Counted from the stretch's first letter, positions 48,520-57,628 are shown. The stretch is DNA of 64,000 nucleotides from Kluyvera sp047971185 (GCF_047971185.1 NZ_JBKDZH010000050.1:10373-74372); one strand, 5' to 3'. The notes: generated from the letters alone by a model not told the origin. Translations and numbers: made by a program.

Positions 48520-50288
48520 TAGTTGAACTCCAGAATAGATTTAGGCTGCATGCCGCTACCGGCGGAAAGCGGTTCGTTTAACAGGGCGTGCATGGTCGCC
48601 CATGCGATATCGGCGTGACTGGCTTCCTCGGTGCGGCTGGCCTCGTAAGTGGCGCTGCGCCCGCTGCTGGTCATGGTTTTGCGGATGGACATAAACGACT
48701 GCGTGACGTCGGTCGCCCCGGCGTCGTACTCCAGACAGCCGCGGCGAATGGTGTCTTTTGCCTTGAGCACCATTGCGGTTTTCATTTCAGGCGTGTAACG
48801 GATGCCGCGTGCCGCCGGGTAGAATGAGCGCACCAACTGGAACACGCCGAGACCGAGGCCGGTTGCGTCAATGCCGATGTATTCGACGTTGTATTTCTCG
48901 GTCAGTTTGCGGATGCCCTCTGCCTGCGCGGCAAAGTCCATGCCTTTCCACTGGTGGCGCTCCAGCATGCGGAATTTGCCACCCGAGACCACCGGCGGCG
49001 CGAGTACCACGCACCCGGCGCTGTCCCCGGTGTGTGACGGGTCGTAGCCAATCCAGACCGGGCGCGAGCCGAACGGATGGTCGGAGAACGGGGCGAAGTC
49101 CTCCCATTCTTCCATCACGTCGACCATGCAGCGCTGCAGCTCCTCGAACGGGAATACCGACGCTTTATCGTCGACAAACTCGCACATAAACAGGTTCTTA
49201 AAGTCCTCATCACTGTTTTCGCGTTTGAGCTGGTCGAGGTCGAACAGGGTGCAGCCACCGGCAAGGGCGTCCTCAATAGTGACAATCTGCCGCCACTGGC
49301 CATCGTCGCAGAGCTGACCACCGGCGAGCGCACTGTGACTGATGTCGATTTCGATGCGGTCGGCAATACGGCTGCGCCCCTTGTTGAACAGCTCGCCAGA
49401 CCAGAAGGGGTAAGCGCCGTGCGCCAGCGTGGAAGGTGTCGAAAAGTAGGTTGAGCGCAGGTGCTTCTGCGAGGCCATGCCCGAGGCGACTTTACGCAGC
49501 TTCTGAAAATTCGGGATCCAGAATATTTCATCGACATACAGGTCGCCGTTATGGCTCTGCGCGGTGTTGGAATTGGTACCGAGAAAAATCAGCTTTGCGC
49601 CGTTGTTGCCGATGACAATCGGGTCACCGGTCAGGTCAACGTCGACCAGTCGCGCAAACTGGATGATGTATTCGCGGAATACGTAAGCCTGCGTTTTACT
49701 GGCCGACAGAAAGATTTGGTTATGGCCGGTCTTGAGTGCGCGCAGCAGTGCCTCGCGGGAAAAATAGAACGTCGCGCCAATCTGTCGGGATTTGAGAATG
49801 TCGCGAATACGATGCGCCAGTCCTGCGCGGTACCACTGCAACTGGTACTCGAAAGACTGGTCGAAAAATAATTCCTCCAGTTTTTCGATAGCCTCGTCGC
49901 TGAAAAAGTTTTTTTTCGGCTTTTTGCGCTCACCCTTGTTGCGGTTGGCGACATTGGGGTTTAGGTCGACCTCGTTGCCGGTCTGGCTGTAGCGGTTAAC
50001 GCGCGCCAGTCGCTCAATCTGCCGCCCGAGCAGGTCAATCTCTTTGAAGTCGCCGCCTGACTTTTGCGGCTTGGCGATGAGCTGAATCAGGCGCGCCTCA
50101 AGGCTGCTTTCAACGCGGGAAATCGGTGCGATGCCGTCCCAGCCGTCGCGCTGCTTCCAGCTCTGCACGGTCGGGCGCTTGACCTGCAGCATTTCGGCAA
50201 TCTGTGGCACGGAAAAGCCCTGCCAATAAAGCAGCGATGCCTGCCGTCGCGGGTCATGCAACAAGGTTGTATCGGTGGAAATGGTCAT
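48519..50288 (-). CDS. P: Phage terminase large (ATPase) subunit gpP
   Basis: A 589-residue terminase, the P2 gpP length. An N-terminal helix-turn-helix (YWQGFSVPQIAEMLQVKRPTVQSWKQRDGW), the ATPase domain (KSRQIGATFYFSREAL as the Walker A region; LYVDEIFWI as Walker B) and a C-terminal nuclease-like domain (GYDPSHTGDSAGCVVLAPP, GIDATGLG) are seen. It packages DNA into proheads using ATP. Transcribed leftward with Q from the P-O intergenic region. Confidence 0.97.
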   Translation of the reverse strand: MTISTDTTLLHDPRRQASLLYWQGFSVPQIAEMLQVKRPTVQSWKQRDGWDGIAPISRVESSLEARLIQLIAKPQKSGGDFKEIDLLGRQIERLARVNRYSQTGNEVDLNPNVANRNKGERKKPKKNFFSDEAIEKLEELFFDQSFEYQLQWYRAGLAHRIRDILKSRQIGATFYFSREALLRALKTGHNQIFLSASKTQAYVFREYIIQFARLVDVDLTGDPIVIGNNGAKLIFLGTNSNTAQSHNGDLYVDEIFWIPNFQKLRKVASGMASQKHLRSTYFSTPSTLAHGAYPFWSGELFNKGRSRIADRIEIDISHSALAGGQLCDDGQWRQIVTIEDALAGGCTLFDLDQLKRENSDEDFKNLFMCEFVDDKASVFPFEELQRCMVDVMEEWEDFAPFSDHPFGSRPVWIGYDPSHTGDSAGCVVLAPPVVSGGKFRMLERHQWKGMDFAAQAEGIRKLTEKYNVEYIGIDATGLGLGVFQLVRSFYPAARGIRYTPEMKTAMVLKAKDTIRRGCLEYDAGATDVTQSFMSIRKTMTSSGRSATYEASRTEEASHADIAWATMHALLNEPLSAGSGMQPKSILEFN

Positions 50289-50382
50289 TGATGCCTCGCC
50301 GTAGTGGATTCAGGGCAAGGCTACTTAATGGTCGTCAGTGATTCGCTAAGGTGCTGTTGTGTGGGCGGTTGTCCAGTCGTCA

Positions 50383-50398
50383 TTGGTGGTCTGGTGTG
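50383..50398 (-). promoter_or_regulatory. Candidate late-promoter element in the P-O intergenic region
   Basis: Second copy of the 16-bp TTGGTGGTCTGGTGTG; its minus strand carries CACCAGACCA about 95 bp before the P start. P2-family late promoters here are switched on by Ogr/Delta-type activators, so a shared upstream element is expected. Confidence 0.5.
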
Positions 50399-50453
50399 TC
50401 CTGAGTCTGGAAACTGGCGTTGACCAGTAACCCCAACCTCAGGACTCCTGACA

Positions 50454-51308
50454 ATGGCAAAAAAAGTCTCAAAGTTCTTTCGCATCGGCGTCGAGGGTGA
50501 TACCTGCGACGGGCGCATTATCAGCGCCAGCGATATTCAGGAAATGGCCGAAACCTACGACCCGCGAGTCTACGGTTGCCGTATCAACCTTGAACACCTG
50601 CGCGGCCTGCTGCCTGATGGGGTATTCAAGCGTTATGGCGATGTGGTCGAGCTGAAAGCCGAGAAGATTGACGACGATTCTGCGCTTAACGGCAAATGGG
50701 CGTTGTTCGCTAAAATCACCCCGACCGATGACCTTATCGCGATGAATAAAGCCGCGCAGAAGGTCTACACCTCAATGGAAATTCAGCCGAATTTTGCCAA
50801 TACCGGCAAATGCTACCTCGTTGGTCTGGCCGTCACCGATGACCCGGCGAGCCTCGGCACTGAATACCTCGAATTCTGCCGCAACGCGAAGCACAACCCG
50901 CTGCAGCGCTTTAAGGCCAACCCTGAAAACGTCTTTTCCGCCGCCACGCTGGCCGAGCTGGAATTTGAAGATGTTCCCGACACGGTGCTCAACAGCCTGG
51001 CCGATAAGGTGAAAGCCATTTTCAGCCGTAAACAGGTCAGCGACGATGCGCGCCTGAATGATGTGCATGAGGCGGTGACCACCGTCAGCGAGCATGTGCA
51101 GACCAATCTGACCGCGCAGGATAAGCGCCTTTCCGATATGGAAACCGCGTTTGCCACTTTCAAACAGGAACTGACCGGCAAGGTTGAAGAAACCAGCCAG
51201 GCATTTTCCGCCCTGAAAACCACCCTCGACAAAACCGAAAGTTTCAGCCAGCCGCGACGCACAAAAGCCAGCGGCGGTGGCGGTGATGAGCTGCTGACCG
51301 ACTGCTGA
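50454..51308 (+). CDS. O: Capsid scaffolding protein and maturation protease gpO
   Basis: A 284-residue protein, the P2 gpO length. The N-terminal serine protease has the triad Asp19 (DTCDG), His48 (INLEHLRG) and Ser107 (VYTSMEI), the very positions known for P2 gpO. The C-terminal part is a charged, helical scaffold (DARLNDVHEAVTTVSEHVQTNL). It guides capsid assembly, then cleaves itself and the capsid and portal proteins. Confidence 0.97.
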   Translation: MAKKVSKFFRIGVEGDTCDGRIISASDIQEMAETYDPRVYGCRINLEHLRGLLPDGVFKRYGDVVELKAEKIDDDSALNGKWALFAKITPTDDLIAMNKAAQKVYTSMEIQPNFANTGKCYLVGLAVTDDPASLGTEYLEFCRNAKHNPLQRFKANPENVFSAATLAELEFEDVPDTVLNSLADKVKAIFSRKQVSDDARLNDVHEAVTTVSEHVQTNLTAQDKRLSDMETAFATFKQELTGKVEETSQAFSALKTTLDKTESFSQPRRTKASGGGGDELLTDC

Positions 51309-51383
51309 TAAACCGCAGACCGAAACCGGGCGGTAACCCCGCCCGATGCTGTGACTAACCGATTAATTCAAACAGGAAATACT

Positions 51384-52451
51384 ATGCGTCAGGAAACCCG
51401 TTTTAAGTTCAATGCCTATCTGACCCAGCTCGCCAAACTGAACGGCATCAGCGTTGATGACGTCAGCAAAAAATTCACCGTCGAGCCGTCCGTCACGCAA
51501 ACGCTGATGAACACCGTGCAGGCGTCATCCGCGTTTCTGCAGATGATTAACATTCTGCCGGTCGCAGAAATGAAGGGTGAGAAAATCGGCGTCGGTGTGA
51601 CCGGCACCATCGCCAGCACGACCGACACCTCGGGCGACAAAGAACGCCAGACCGCAGATTTCACCGCGCTTGAGTCCAACAAGTACGAGTGCAATCAGAT
51701 TAACTTTGACTTCCACCTGACCTATAAACGCCTCGACCTGTGGGCGCGTTTTCAGGACTTCCAGCGCCGCATCCGTGACGCCATTGTCCAGCGTCAGGCG
51801 CTGGATTTCATCATGGCCGGGTTCAACGGTACCACTCGCGCTGATACCTCAGACCGCAGTAAAAATCCGATGCTGCAGGATGTGGCCGTCGGCTGGCTGC
51901 AGAAGTACCGCAACGAAGCCCCGGCGCGCGTGATGAGCAAAATCACCGATGCTGACGGCAACGTCGTTTCTGCTGTCATTCGTGTTGGTAAAAATGGCGA
52001 CTATGAAAACCTCGACGCGCTGGTGATGGACGGTACCAATAACTTGATTGATGAGATTTATCAGGATGACCCGAAACTCGTTGCCATCGTTGGCCGTAAG
52101 CTGCTGGCCGACAAATATTTCCCGCTGGTGAACAAACAGCAGGAAAACACCGAGTCGCTCGCGGCGGATATCATCATCAGCCAGAAGCGCATCGGTAACC
52201 TGCCCGCCGTGCGCGTGCCGTACGTCCCGGCGAATGCGGTATTCGTCACCACACTGGAAAACCTCTCTATCTACTTCATGGATGAGAGTCACCGCCGCAG
52301 CATTGATGAGAACCCGAAAAAAGACCGCGTCGAAAACTACGAGTCGATGAATATCGACTATGTGGTCGAGGCGTATGCCGCCGGGTGCCTGCTGGAAAAC
52401 ATCACCCTGGGCGATTTCACCGCACCTGCAGCACCGGAAAGCGGAGAGTAA
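51384..52451 (+). CDS. N: Major capsid protein gpN
   Basis: A 355-residue HK97-fold capsid precursor, near the P2 gpN length (357). RQETRFKFNAYLTQLAKLNGI at the start is the region removed on maturation; the core includes INFDFHLTYKRLDLWARF and AVRVPYVPANAVFVTTLENLSIYF. The start at 51384 has AGGAAATACT before it; an upstream frame extension from 51351 is unlike the family. Confidence 0.97.
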   Translation: MRQETRFKFNAYLTQLAKLNGISVDDVSKKFTVEPSVTQTLMNTVQASSAFLQMINILPVAEMKGEKIGVGVTGTIASTTDTSGDKERQTADFTALESNKYECNQINFDFHLTYKRLDLWARFQDFQRRIRDAIVQRQALDFIMAGFNGTTRADTSDRSKNPMLQDVAVGWLQKYRNEAPARVMSKITDADGNVVSAVIRVGKNGDYENLDALVMDGTNNLIDEIYQDDPKLVAIVGRKLLADKYFPLVNKQQENTESLAADIIISQKRIGNLPAVRVPYVPANAVFVTTLENLSIYFMDESHRRSIDENPKKDRVENYESMNIDYVVEAYAAGCLLENITLGDFTAPAAPESGE

Positions 52452-52455
52452 GCCC

Positions 52456-53205
52456 ATGACGAGCCCCGCACAACGTCACATGATGCGGGTCTCGGCCTCT
52501 CAAGCCGCGCAGCGGGAAAAAGCCCCGCTGCGCCACGCAACCGCCTATGAGCAGATGCTGGTAAAGCTGGCCGATGACCGCCGCACGTTGAAAACCATCC
52601 GTTCAAACGAACTGAAAGCCGCGAAAAAGCGCGAGCTGCTGCCGTTCTACGCGCCGTGGGTTGCCGGTGTGCTGGCTGATGGCCGTGGCGCGCAGGATGA
52701 CATTCTGATGACCGTCATGCTGTGGCGACTCGATGCCGGTGACGTTGCTGGCGCGCTGGAGATTGCGCCCTACGCGCTGAAATACGGCCTCACCTCAGAC
52801 CATCGTCGCACCACGCCTTACATGCTGGTTGAGGAGGTGGCACTTGCCGCACTGCGCCTGCGCGATTCCGGTGAGCCTGTCGACCTCGCATTACTGCTGA
52901 CCACCCTCAGCCTGACCGACGGCGCTGACGTTCCCGATATGGTGCGCGCCCGTCTGCATAAGGTGACTGGTCTGACCCTGCGCGATGCCGGTCAGGACGC
53001 CGAAGCGCTGGCGCAGTTTCAGCGCGCGATGCAGCTCGACCGCAATGCCGGTGTACGCAAAGAGATTGAGCGGCTGGAGCGCGCATTGAAGCCAAAACCA
53101 GAGGCGGCAACCCGCAAAACGACTAAACCGCGCACGCGCAAACCTGCTACCAAACCGGCGGCAAAGCGCGGGCGTCCACCAAAGGCGGTAAAAACCGCCG
53201 GTTAA
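52456..53205 (+). CDS. M: Terminase small (endonuclease) subunit gpM
   Basis: A 249-residue protein of the P2 gpM family. The N-terminal DNA-binding part (TSPAQRHMMRVSASQAAQ) and the core (APWVAGVLADGRGAQDDILMTVMLWRLDAGDVAGALEIA) cut the cos site together with gpP. The last ~45 residues are a Lys/Thr/Pro-rich basic tail (KTTKPRTRKPATKPAAKRGRPPK). It starts 4 bp after the N stop. Confidence 0.95.
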   Translation: MTSPAQRHMMRVSASQAAQREKAPLRHATAYEQMLVKLADDRRTLKTIRSNELKAAKKRELLPFYAPWVAGVLADGRGAQDDILMTVMLWRLDAGDVAGALEIAPYALKYGLTSDHRRTTPYMLVEEVALAALRLRDSGEPVDLALLLTTLSLTDGADVPDMVRARLHKVTGLTLRDAGQDAEALAQFQRAMQLDRNAGVRKEIERLERALKPKPEAATRKTTKPRTRKPATKPAAKRGRPPKAVKTAG

Positions 53206-53298
53206 CTGAACGCTCCCCGAGCCGGGCGGCACGCCGGTCAAAGCGGGTTTTGACCCTGACGGCGACCGGCGTCCACCGCCCAACCTAATGAGGTTGTC

Positions 53299-53808
53299 AT
53301 GACGACAGTAATACTGAATCAGCCCGACGAACCGAAGGACGTACCGGGCGTGGTGATTCCCGCACCGGAGACGGGCGACGCAGTGATTAAAAATACGTTC
53401 TTTTTCCCTGATGTGGATCCGAAGCGCGTGCGCGAGCTGATGCGCCTTGAGCAGACGGTTTCCGATGCGCGTCTGCGCAACGCCATCAAGACCGGCATGG
53501 CGGAAACCAATGCGGAGCTTTACGACTACCGGCTGCGCCAGATTGCCGCCGGGTTTAAGCAACTGGCCGACGTGCCTGACGCCGAGGAAATCGACGGCGA
53601 GAATGTGCGCGTTTTCCACTACCTCAGCGCCGTGACGGCGATGGCGACAGCCACCCTGTATGAGCGTTATCGCGGGGTTGAGGCCACCGGTAAGGGTGAC
53701 AAAAAAGCCGACAGCGTAGAAACCACCATTGATGACCTGTGGCGGGATATGCGCTGGTCGGTCTCGCGCCTGCAGGATAAGCCGCGCTGCATCGTGGGTC
53801 AGCTCTGA
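53299..53808 (+). CDS. L: Head completion protein gpL
   Basis: A 169-residue protein of the P2 gpL family (FFPDVDPKRVRELMRLEQTVSDARLRNAIKTGMAETNAELYDYR). It closes the filled head at the connector. One base overlaps the X start. Confidence 0.95.
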   Translation: MTTVILNQPDEPKDVPGVVIPAPETGDAVIKNTFFFPDVDPKRVRELMRLEQTVSDARLRNAIKTGMAETNAELYDYRLRQIAAGFKQLADVPDAEEIDGENVRVFHYLSAVTAMATATLYERYRGVEATGKGDKKADSVETTIDDLWRDMRWSVSRLQDKPRCIVGQL

Positions 53809-54011
53809 TGAAAGTCTACGCGATGCAGGGCGATACCCTCGATGCGCTTTGTGCCCGGTATTACGGGCGCACTGAGGGCGTGGTCGAGACGGTGCTGCAG
53901 GCTAATCCCGGTCTGTCTGAGTTGGGCGTCATTCTGCCGCATGGCACGGCGATTGACCTGCCCGACGTTGAAACATCCCCCACAGCGGAGACCCTGAACC
54001 TATGGGACTGA
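53808..54011 (+). CDS. X: Tail protein gpX
   Basis: A 67-residue LysM-like tail protein (YAMQGDTLDALCARYYGRTEGVVETVLQANPGLSELG). It belongs to the P2 gpX family, needed for tail assembly or DNA entry. The holin gene overlaps its 3' end or follows it closely. Confidence 0.95.
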   Translation: MKVYAMQGDTLDALCARYYGRTEGVVETVLQANPGLSELGVILPHGTAIDLPDVETSPTAETLNLWD

Positions 54012-54013
54012 GT

Positions 54014-54223
54014 ATGGAAAAAATCACCACGTTTATCGCCTACTGGCTGGCCGTGGGTCTGGCGTATTTCGGGGCAATGTCGCCCGAAAAGCTGGCGCTG
54101 TATGTGGGTAGTCTGTGCGCCATTTTTACGGCGGCGGTGAATTTCTGGTACCGGCGCAAAACCTTTCGTTATCTGACCGAAATGGGAATCGACAAAGGGG
54201 TGACCCGTGAGCTCAATCGTTAA
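54014..54223 (+). CDS. Holin (HP1-like class)
   Basis: A 69-residue membrane protein with two hydrophobic helices (ITTFIAYWLAVGLAYFGAM; LYVGSLCAIFTAAVNFWY) and a basic C-terminus (YRRKTFRYL). It is placed where P2 has holin Y, but is not like P2 gpY (93 residues); the HP1/class II holin family fits better. GGGA lies 6 nt before the ATG 54014; ATG 54002 would add four residues. Confidence 0.82.
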   Translation: MEKITTFIAYWLAVGLAYFGAMSPEKLALYVGSLCAIFTAAVNFWYRRKTFRYLTEMGIDKGVTRELNR

Positions 54224-54719
54224 ACGTTGCAGTGTGGCCGCAGTGCTGGCGCTGGCGGCACTGATGCCTAATTTTCGTCTGCTGAATACCTCGCCTGATG
54301 GTCTGGCGCTAATTGCCGACCTCGAAGGGTGTCGCCTGACACCTTACCAGTGCAGCGCGGGCGTGTGGACGTCAGGCATCGGCCACACTGCCGGGGTGGT
54401 ACCGAAACGCGATATCACCGAGCGCGAAGCGGCGGCAAATATGGTTGCCGACGTGATGAATACCGAGCGCCGTCTCGCGGTCTGCGTGCCGGTCACCATG
54501 CCGCAGCCTGTTTACGACGCGCTGGTCAGTTTCTCTTTTAACGTAGGCACCGGCGCGGCCTGTCGCTCGACGCTGGTCTCTTACATCAAGCGTCATCAGT
54601 GGTGGCAGGCATGCGACCAGCTTACCCGCTGGGTGTACGTCAATGGCACTAAAAACAAAGGGCTGGAAAACCGCCGCGCGCGGGAACTGGCGTATTGCAT
54701 GAAAGGAGTAACCCAATGA
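54207..54719 (+). CDS. SAR endolysin, P1 Lyz-like (GH24 lysozyme)
   Basis: A 170-residue lysozyme. A weakly hydrophobic signal-arrest-release segment (residues ~7-22) holds Cys8. The catalytic stretch E-G-C-R-L-T-P-Y-Q-C with Glu40, Cys42, Cys49 and Thr55 equals the arrangement of phage P1 Lyz, in which a disulfide blocks the active site until the SAR cysteine swaps it. Thus the enzyme is likely exported inactive, tethered to the inner membrane and freed when the holin depolarises it. It overlaps the holin gene by 17 bp. Confidence 0.92.
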   Translation: MSSIVKRCSVAAVLALAALMPNFRLLNTSPDGLALIADLEGCRLTPYQCSAGVWTSGIGHTAGVVPKRDITEREAAANMVADVMNTERRLAVCVPVTMPQPVYDALVSFSFNVGTGAACRSTLVSYIKRHQWWQACDQLTRWVYVNGTKNKGLENRRARELAYCMKGVTQ

Positions 54720-55147
54720 AAAAATATTTACGTTCCCTGATGTTCGATGCCCTGCTGGCACTGGTTCTGCTTTGGGGACTGGTATCGCCGCAAAGTGCTG
54801 CAATGAATTTTGTTGCCGCGTGGGCACTCTATGTCTGTTTTGTCTGCATTACGGCGAGCCTCGCCGCTGTGGTCGCTTATGACCACTGGCGGCTCAATAC
54901 GGGCAAAGGTATTCCCATCAATCCTGAGTTGATGAAGGTATTCCGCGCCGCCTTTTGCCGCAAAGGGTCGAAAGCTGGTCGCGCATGGTCTCTTATCCGT
55001 TTCTCTGTTACCGCCGGTTGCCTGCTCGGTGCTGGCTGGATCCTTACCGCGCTGATGTACCTGCTTTGTGTTCTGACCTTTAAGGCCGTTCGCGAGACTT
55101 ACCGCCAGCGCATTGAGGGGGCTGGCCTGTGTCCAGAGTCATTGTGA
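54716..55147 (+). CDS. LysA-position membrane protein
   Basis: A 143-residue protein with about three to four hydrophobic segments (SLMFDALLALVLLWGLVS; MNFVAAWALYVCFVCITASLAAVVAY; a late CLLGAGWILTALMYLLCVLTF). It occupies the slot of P2 lysA (141 residues, antiholin-like, several helices) between endolysin and lysB. Sequence likeness to LysA I cannot confirm. ATG overlaps the endolysin stop by 4 bp. Confidence 0.7.
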   Translation: MKKYLRSLMFDALLALVLLWGLVSPQSAAMNFVAAWALYVCFVCITASLAAVVAYDHWRLNTGKGIPINPELMKVFRAAFCRKGSKAGRAWSLIRFSVTAGCLLGAGWILTALMYLLCVLTFKAVRETYRQRIEGAGLCPESL

Positions 55148-55557
55148 TGTTTCTGGCCTCTGCGCTGGTGCTGGCTGTGCTTGGGCTGCTGTGGTTGCGC
55201 CATGAGAACGGCAATTTATCCCACTCCTTTGAGACAGCAAACCGTGTCGCGAGCGAACAAAAGACGACGATTGGCATGCTGAAAAATCAGCTCAGTGTTG
55301 CCGGTCAGCTCGCCCGACGTAATGAATCCGCGCAGGTGGTACTGCGCGAACAGCTCGCAAAGGCCAGCGAGGAAGCCAGCCGCCGTGAGCAGACGATAAC
55401 GAGGTTACTTAATGAAAATGAAGCCTTTCGCCGCTGGTATAACGCTGCTCTGCCTGACGTTGTGCGTCGGCTGCACACCCGCACCGCCTGCGCCAGTGCC
55501 GGTGATTGTGGTCAGCGGATGCCCGAGGGTGAGCCTTTGCCCGATGCCGGGAAGTGA
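55129..55557 (+). CDS. lysB: i-spanin LysB
   Basis: A 142-residue inner-membrane spanin: one N-terminal helix (VMFLASALVLAVLGLLWL) and a long periplasmic coiled coil (residues ~28-100; ETANRVASEQKTTIGMLKNQL, EQLAKASEEASRREQTITRLLNENE). It joins the outer-membrane lipoprotein spanin encoded within its 3' half to fuse the two membranes at lysis. GTG start. Confidence 0.9.
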   Translation: MSRVIVMFLASALVLAVLGLLWLRHENGNLSHSFETANRVASEQKTTIGMLKNQLSVAGQLARRNESAQVVLREQLAKASEEASRREQTITRLLNENEAFRRWYNAALPDVVRRLHTRTACASAGDCGQRMPEGEPLPDAGK

Positions 55558-55702
55558 CCCGAAAACCAATGGCGACCTGAGCGCGGATATCCGCCGTCTT
55601 GAGGGCGCGCTGACCGCCTGCGCGCTACAGGTCAAAACCGTCAAACACTGTCAGGATGAACTCGATGCAGAAGCACAAAAGCCTGCGCAAAGCGCTGATT
55701 AA
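55412..55702 (+). CDS. lysC: o-spanin LysC, out-of-frame inside lysB
   Basis: A 96-residue lipoprotein with lipobox LCVGC (Cys about residue 21), then a Pro-rich TPAPPAPVPV segment. It starts in another frame inside lysB and runs past it, the embedded Rz/Rz1 layout. It is longer than most Rz1 proteins, with a helical C-terminal part (LSADIRRLEGALTACALQVKTVKHCQDELDAEAQKP). Confidence 0.9.
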   Translation: MKMKPFAAGITLLCLTLCVGCTPAPPAPVPVIVVSGCPRVSLCPMPGSDPKTNGDLSADIRRLEGALTACALQVKTVKHCQDELDAEAQKPAQSAD

Positions 55703-56132
55703 CGCCGTGCCGCAGCTCCGAAATAACCCCGATATGCTGCGCCTGTTTGCCGATAACGGCCATACCGATTCCCGACTGGCGAGCTCGCTGTCGTTTGAAA
55801 AGGTGTATGTGCTTAACGTGGTGGTGACCGACTTCACCGGCGACCTCGATTTGATATTCGTGCCGGTGCAGGCGTGGCTGCGTGAACATCAGCCGGACAT
55901 TATGACCACCGACGACGGGCGGGAAAAAGGATTCACCTGGATTATTGATATCAATAACGACGATTCGCTCGATATCAGTATCAGCCTGAGGCTCACCGAG
56001 CGCACGCTCGTCAAAGAGGTCGACGGTGCGCTGCATGTCAGCTATGCCCCTGAGCCGCCGCTGCCTGAGACGGTAACGCGCCCGGTTGCTATGTATGCAA
56101 ACGGTGAGTTAGTGAGTCAGTGGGATGAGTGA
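55665..56132 (+). CDS. R: Tail completion protein gpR
   Basis: A 155-residue protein, exactly the P2 gpR length; INAVPQLRNNPDMLRLFADNG, SSLSFEKVYVLNVVVTDFTGDLD and ELVSQWDE at the end match. MQKHKSLRKAL at 55665 aligns with the P2 start; ATG 55656 is less likely. It overlaps lysC by 38 bp and S by 8 bp. Confidence 0.95.
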   Translation: MQKHKSLRKALINAVPQLRNNPDMLRLFADNGHTDSRLASSLSFEKVYVLNVVVTDFTGDLDLIFVPVQAWLREHQPDIMTTDDGREKGFTWIIDINNDDSLDISISLRLTERTLVKEVDGALHVSYAPEPPLPETVTRPVAMYANGELVSQWDE

Positions 56133-56574
56133 GTTAACCACGCTGCAGGAACGCCTTGCCGGTCTGATTGCCAGCCTGTCACCGGCGGCGCGTCGGCAAA
56201 TGGCGGCTGAAATTGCGAAAAAGCTGCGTACCAGTCAGCAACAGCGCATCAGGCGCCAGCAGGCACCCGACGGCACCCCGTATGCGGCGCGAAAGCGCCA
56301 GCCTGTGCGGAGCAAGAAAGGCCGCATTAAGCGCGAAATGTTCGCAAAGCTGCGCACCAGTCGCTTTATGAAAGCCAAAGGCAGCGACAGTGCGGCGGTG
56401 GTGGAGTTTACCGGCAAGGTGCAGCGCATGGCGCGGGTGCATCAGTACGGGCTCAAAGACCGGCCAAACCGCAACAGCCGGGATGTGCAGTACGAGGCGC
56501 GCCCGTTGCTCGGTTTTACTCGCGACGATGAGCAGATGATTGAAGACGTCATTATCAGTCACCTCGGCAAATAA
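56125..56574 (+). CDS. S: Tail completion protein gpS
   Basis: A 149-residue protein of the P2 gpS family (phage virion morphogenesis): RQMAAEIAKKLRTSQQQRIRRQQAPDGTPYAARK and ARVHQYGLKDRPNR are typical. Basic and helical. It joins R in finishing the tail for head attachment. Confidence 0.95.
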   Translation: MSELTTLQERLAGLIASLSPAARRQMAAEIAKKLRTSQQQRIRRQQAPDGTPYAARKRQPVRSKKGRIKREMFAKLRTSRFMKAKGSDSAAVVEFTGKVQRMARVHQYGLKDRPNRNSRDVQYEARPLLGFTRDDEQMIEDVIISHLGK

Positions 56575-56616
56575 ATATTGTGTGAACCACCACCGGAGCC
56601 GCGCGAATTGGCGCGA

Positions 56617-56627
56617 CTCCAGACCAG
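56617..56627 (+). promoter_or_regulatory. CTCCAGACCAG, candidate late-promoter element before V
   Basis: Shares CCAGACCA with the elements at 47379, 50383 and 60874, in the same direction relative to the gene it precedes. V starts 15 bp later. Confidence 0.4.
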
Positions 56628-56642
56628 AGGCATCCTTGCACT

Positions 56643-57278
56643 ATGAATACGTTATCCACGATACAGGAGCTCGCGCGCGCGATTCGCAACCTCATCCGCT
56701 CAGGTGTGGTAACTGAGGTTGATACCGTGCAGGGGCTGTGCCGCGTACAAAGCGGCGGGATCCAGACTACATGGCTGAACTGGCTGACCACCCGCGCCGG
56801 TCGTTCGCGGACGTGGTGGGCTCCCTCGGTCGGTGAGCAGGTTCTGCTGCTGGCAATCGGTGGCGAGCTTGATACCGCTTTCGTGCTGCCGGGTATTTTC
56901 TCCGACGATAACCCCGCCCCCTCTGCATCGGCGGATGCGTGGCATGTGGCTTTCCCTGATGGTGCGGTCATTGAGTACGAACCCGAGACCGGCGCGCTGA
57001 CGGTAAGCGGCATCAAAACTGCCGACGTGACGGCATCGGAGTCCATTACCGCAACCGTGCCGCTGGTACTGGTGAAAGCCTCGACCAGTATCACTCTCGA
57101 CACCCCTGAGGTGATTTGCACCAATAAGCTGACGACGGCGACGCTTGAGGTGCAAAAGGGCGGCACGATGAAAGGCAACATCGAACATTCGGGCGGGTCA
57201 CTGTCGTCTAATGGCAAGGTACTCCACACCCATAAACACCCGGGCGACAGCGGCGGGCAAACGGGGGCACCGTTATGA
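56643..57278 (+). CDS. V: Baseplate spike protein gpV
   Basis: A 211-residue central spike protein. An N-terminal OB-like domain (GVVTEVDTVQGLCRVQSGG) is followed by a beta-helix and ends with the metal-binding spike tip HTHKHPGDSGGQTGAPL, whose HxH residues bind iron in P2 V. It pierces the outer membrane. Confidence 0.97.
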   Translation: MNTLSTIQELARAIRNLIRSGVVTEVDTVQGLCRVQSGGIQTTWLNWLTTRAGRSRTWWAPSVGEQVLLLAIGGELDTAFVLPGIFSDDNPAPSASADAWHVAFPDGAVIEYEPETGALTVSGIKTADVTASESITATVPLVLVKASTSITLDTPEVICTNKLTTATLEVQKGGTMKGNIEHSGGSLSSNGKVLHTHKHPGDSGGQTGAPL

Positions 57279-57622
57279 CGGCGCGCTATCAGGGTATGAA
57301 CCGAAATACCGGCCTCGGCATCAGCGACACCGAGCACATCAGCCAGAGCATGCGCGACATACTGCTGACGCCGGTCGGCTCACGGGTGATGCGTCGTGAA
57401 TATGGCTCGCTTCTGTCGGCGCTGATTGATATGCCGCAAAACCCGGCGCTCAGGCTGCAGATTATGGTGGCGTGCTATTCGGCGATCCAGAAGTGGGAAC
57501 CGCGTATCAGGCTTACCTCTGTCAGCTTTGAGACCGGCGACGCTGGCGAAATGTATGTCGATATTACCGGGATGCGTACCGATACCGGTGCGTCAGTTTC
57601 AACCACTGTTTCACTGGGTTAA
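57275..57622 (+). CDS. W: Baseplate wedge protein gpW
   Basis: A 115-residue gp25/GPW-family wedge protein (TGLGISDTEHISQSMRDILLTPVGSRVMRREYGSLL). It starts 4 bp before the end of V. Confidence 0.96.
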   Translation: MTARYQGMNRNTGLGISDTEHISQSMRDILLTPVGSRVMRREYGSLLSALIDMPQNPALRLQIMVACYSAIQKWEPRIRLTSVSFETGDAGEMYVDITGMRTDTGASVSTTVSLG

Positions 57623-57628
57623 ATCACT

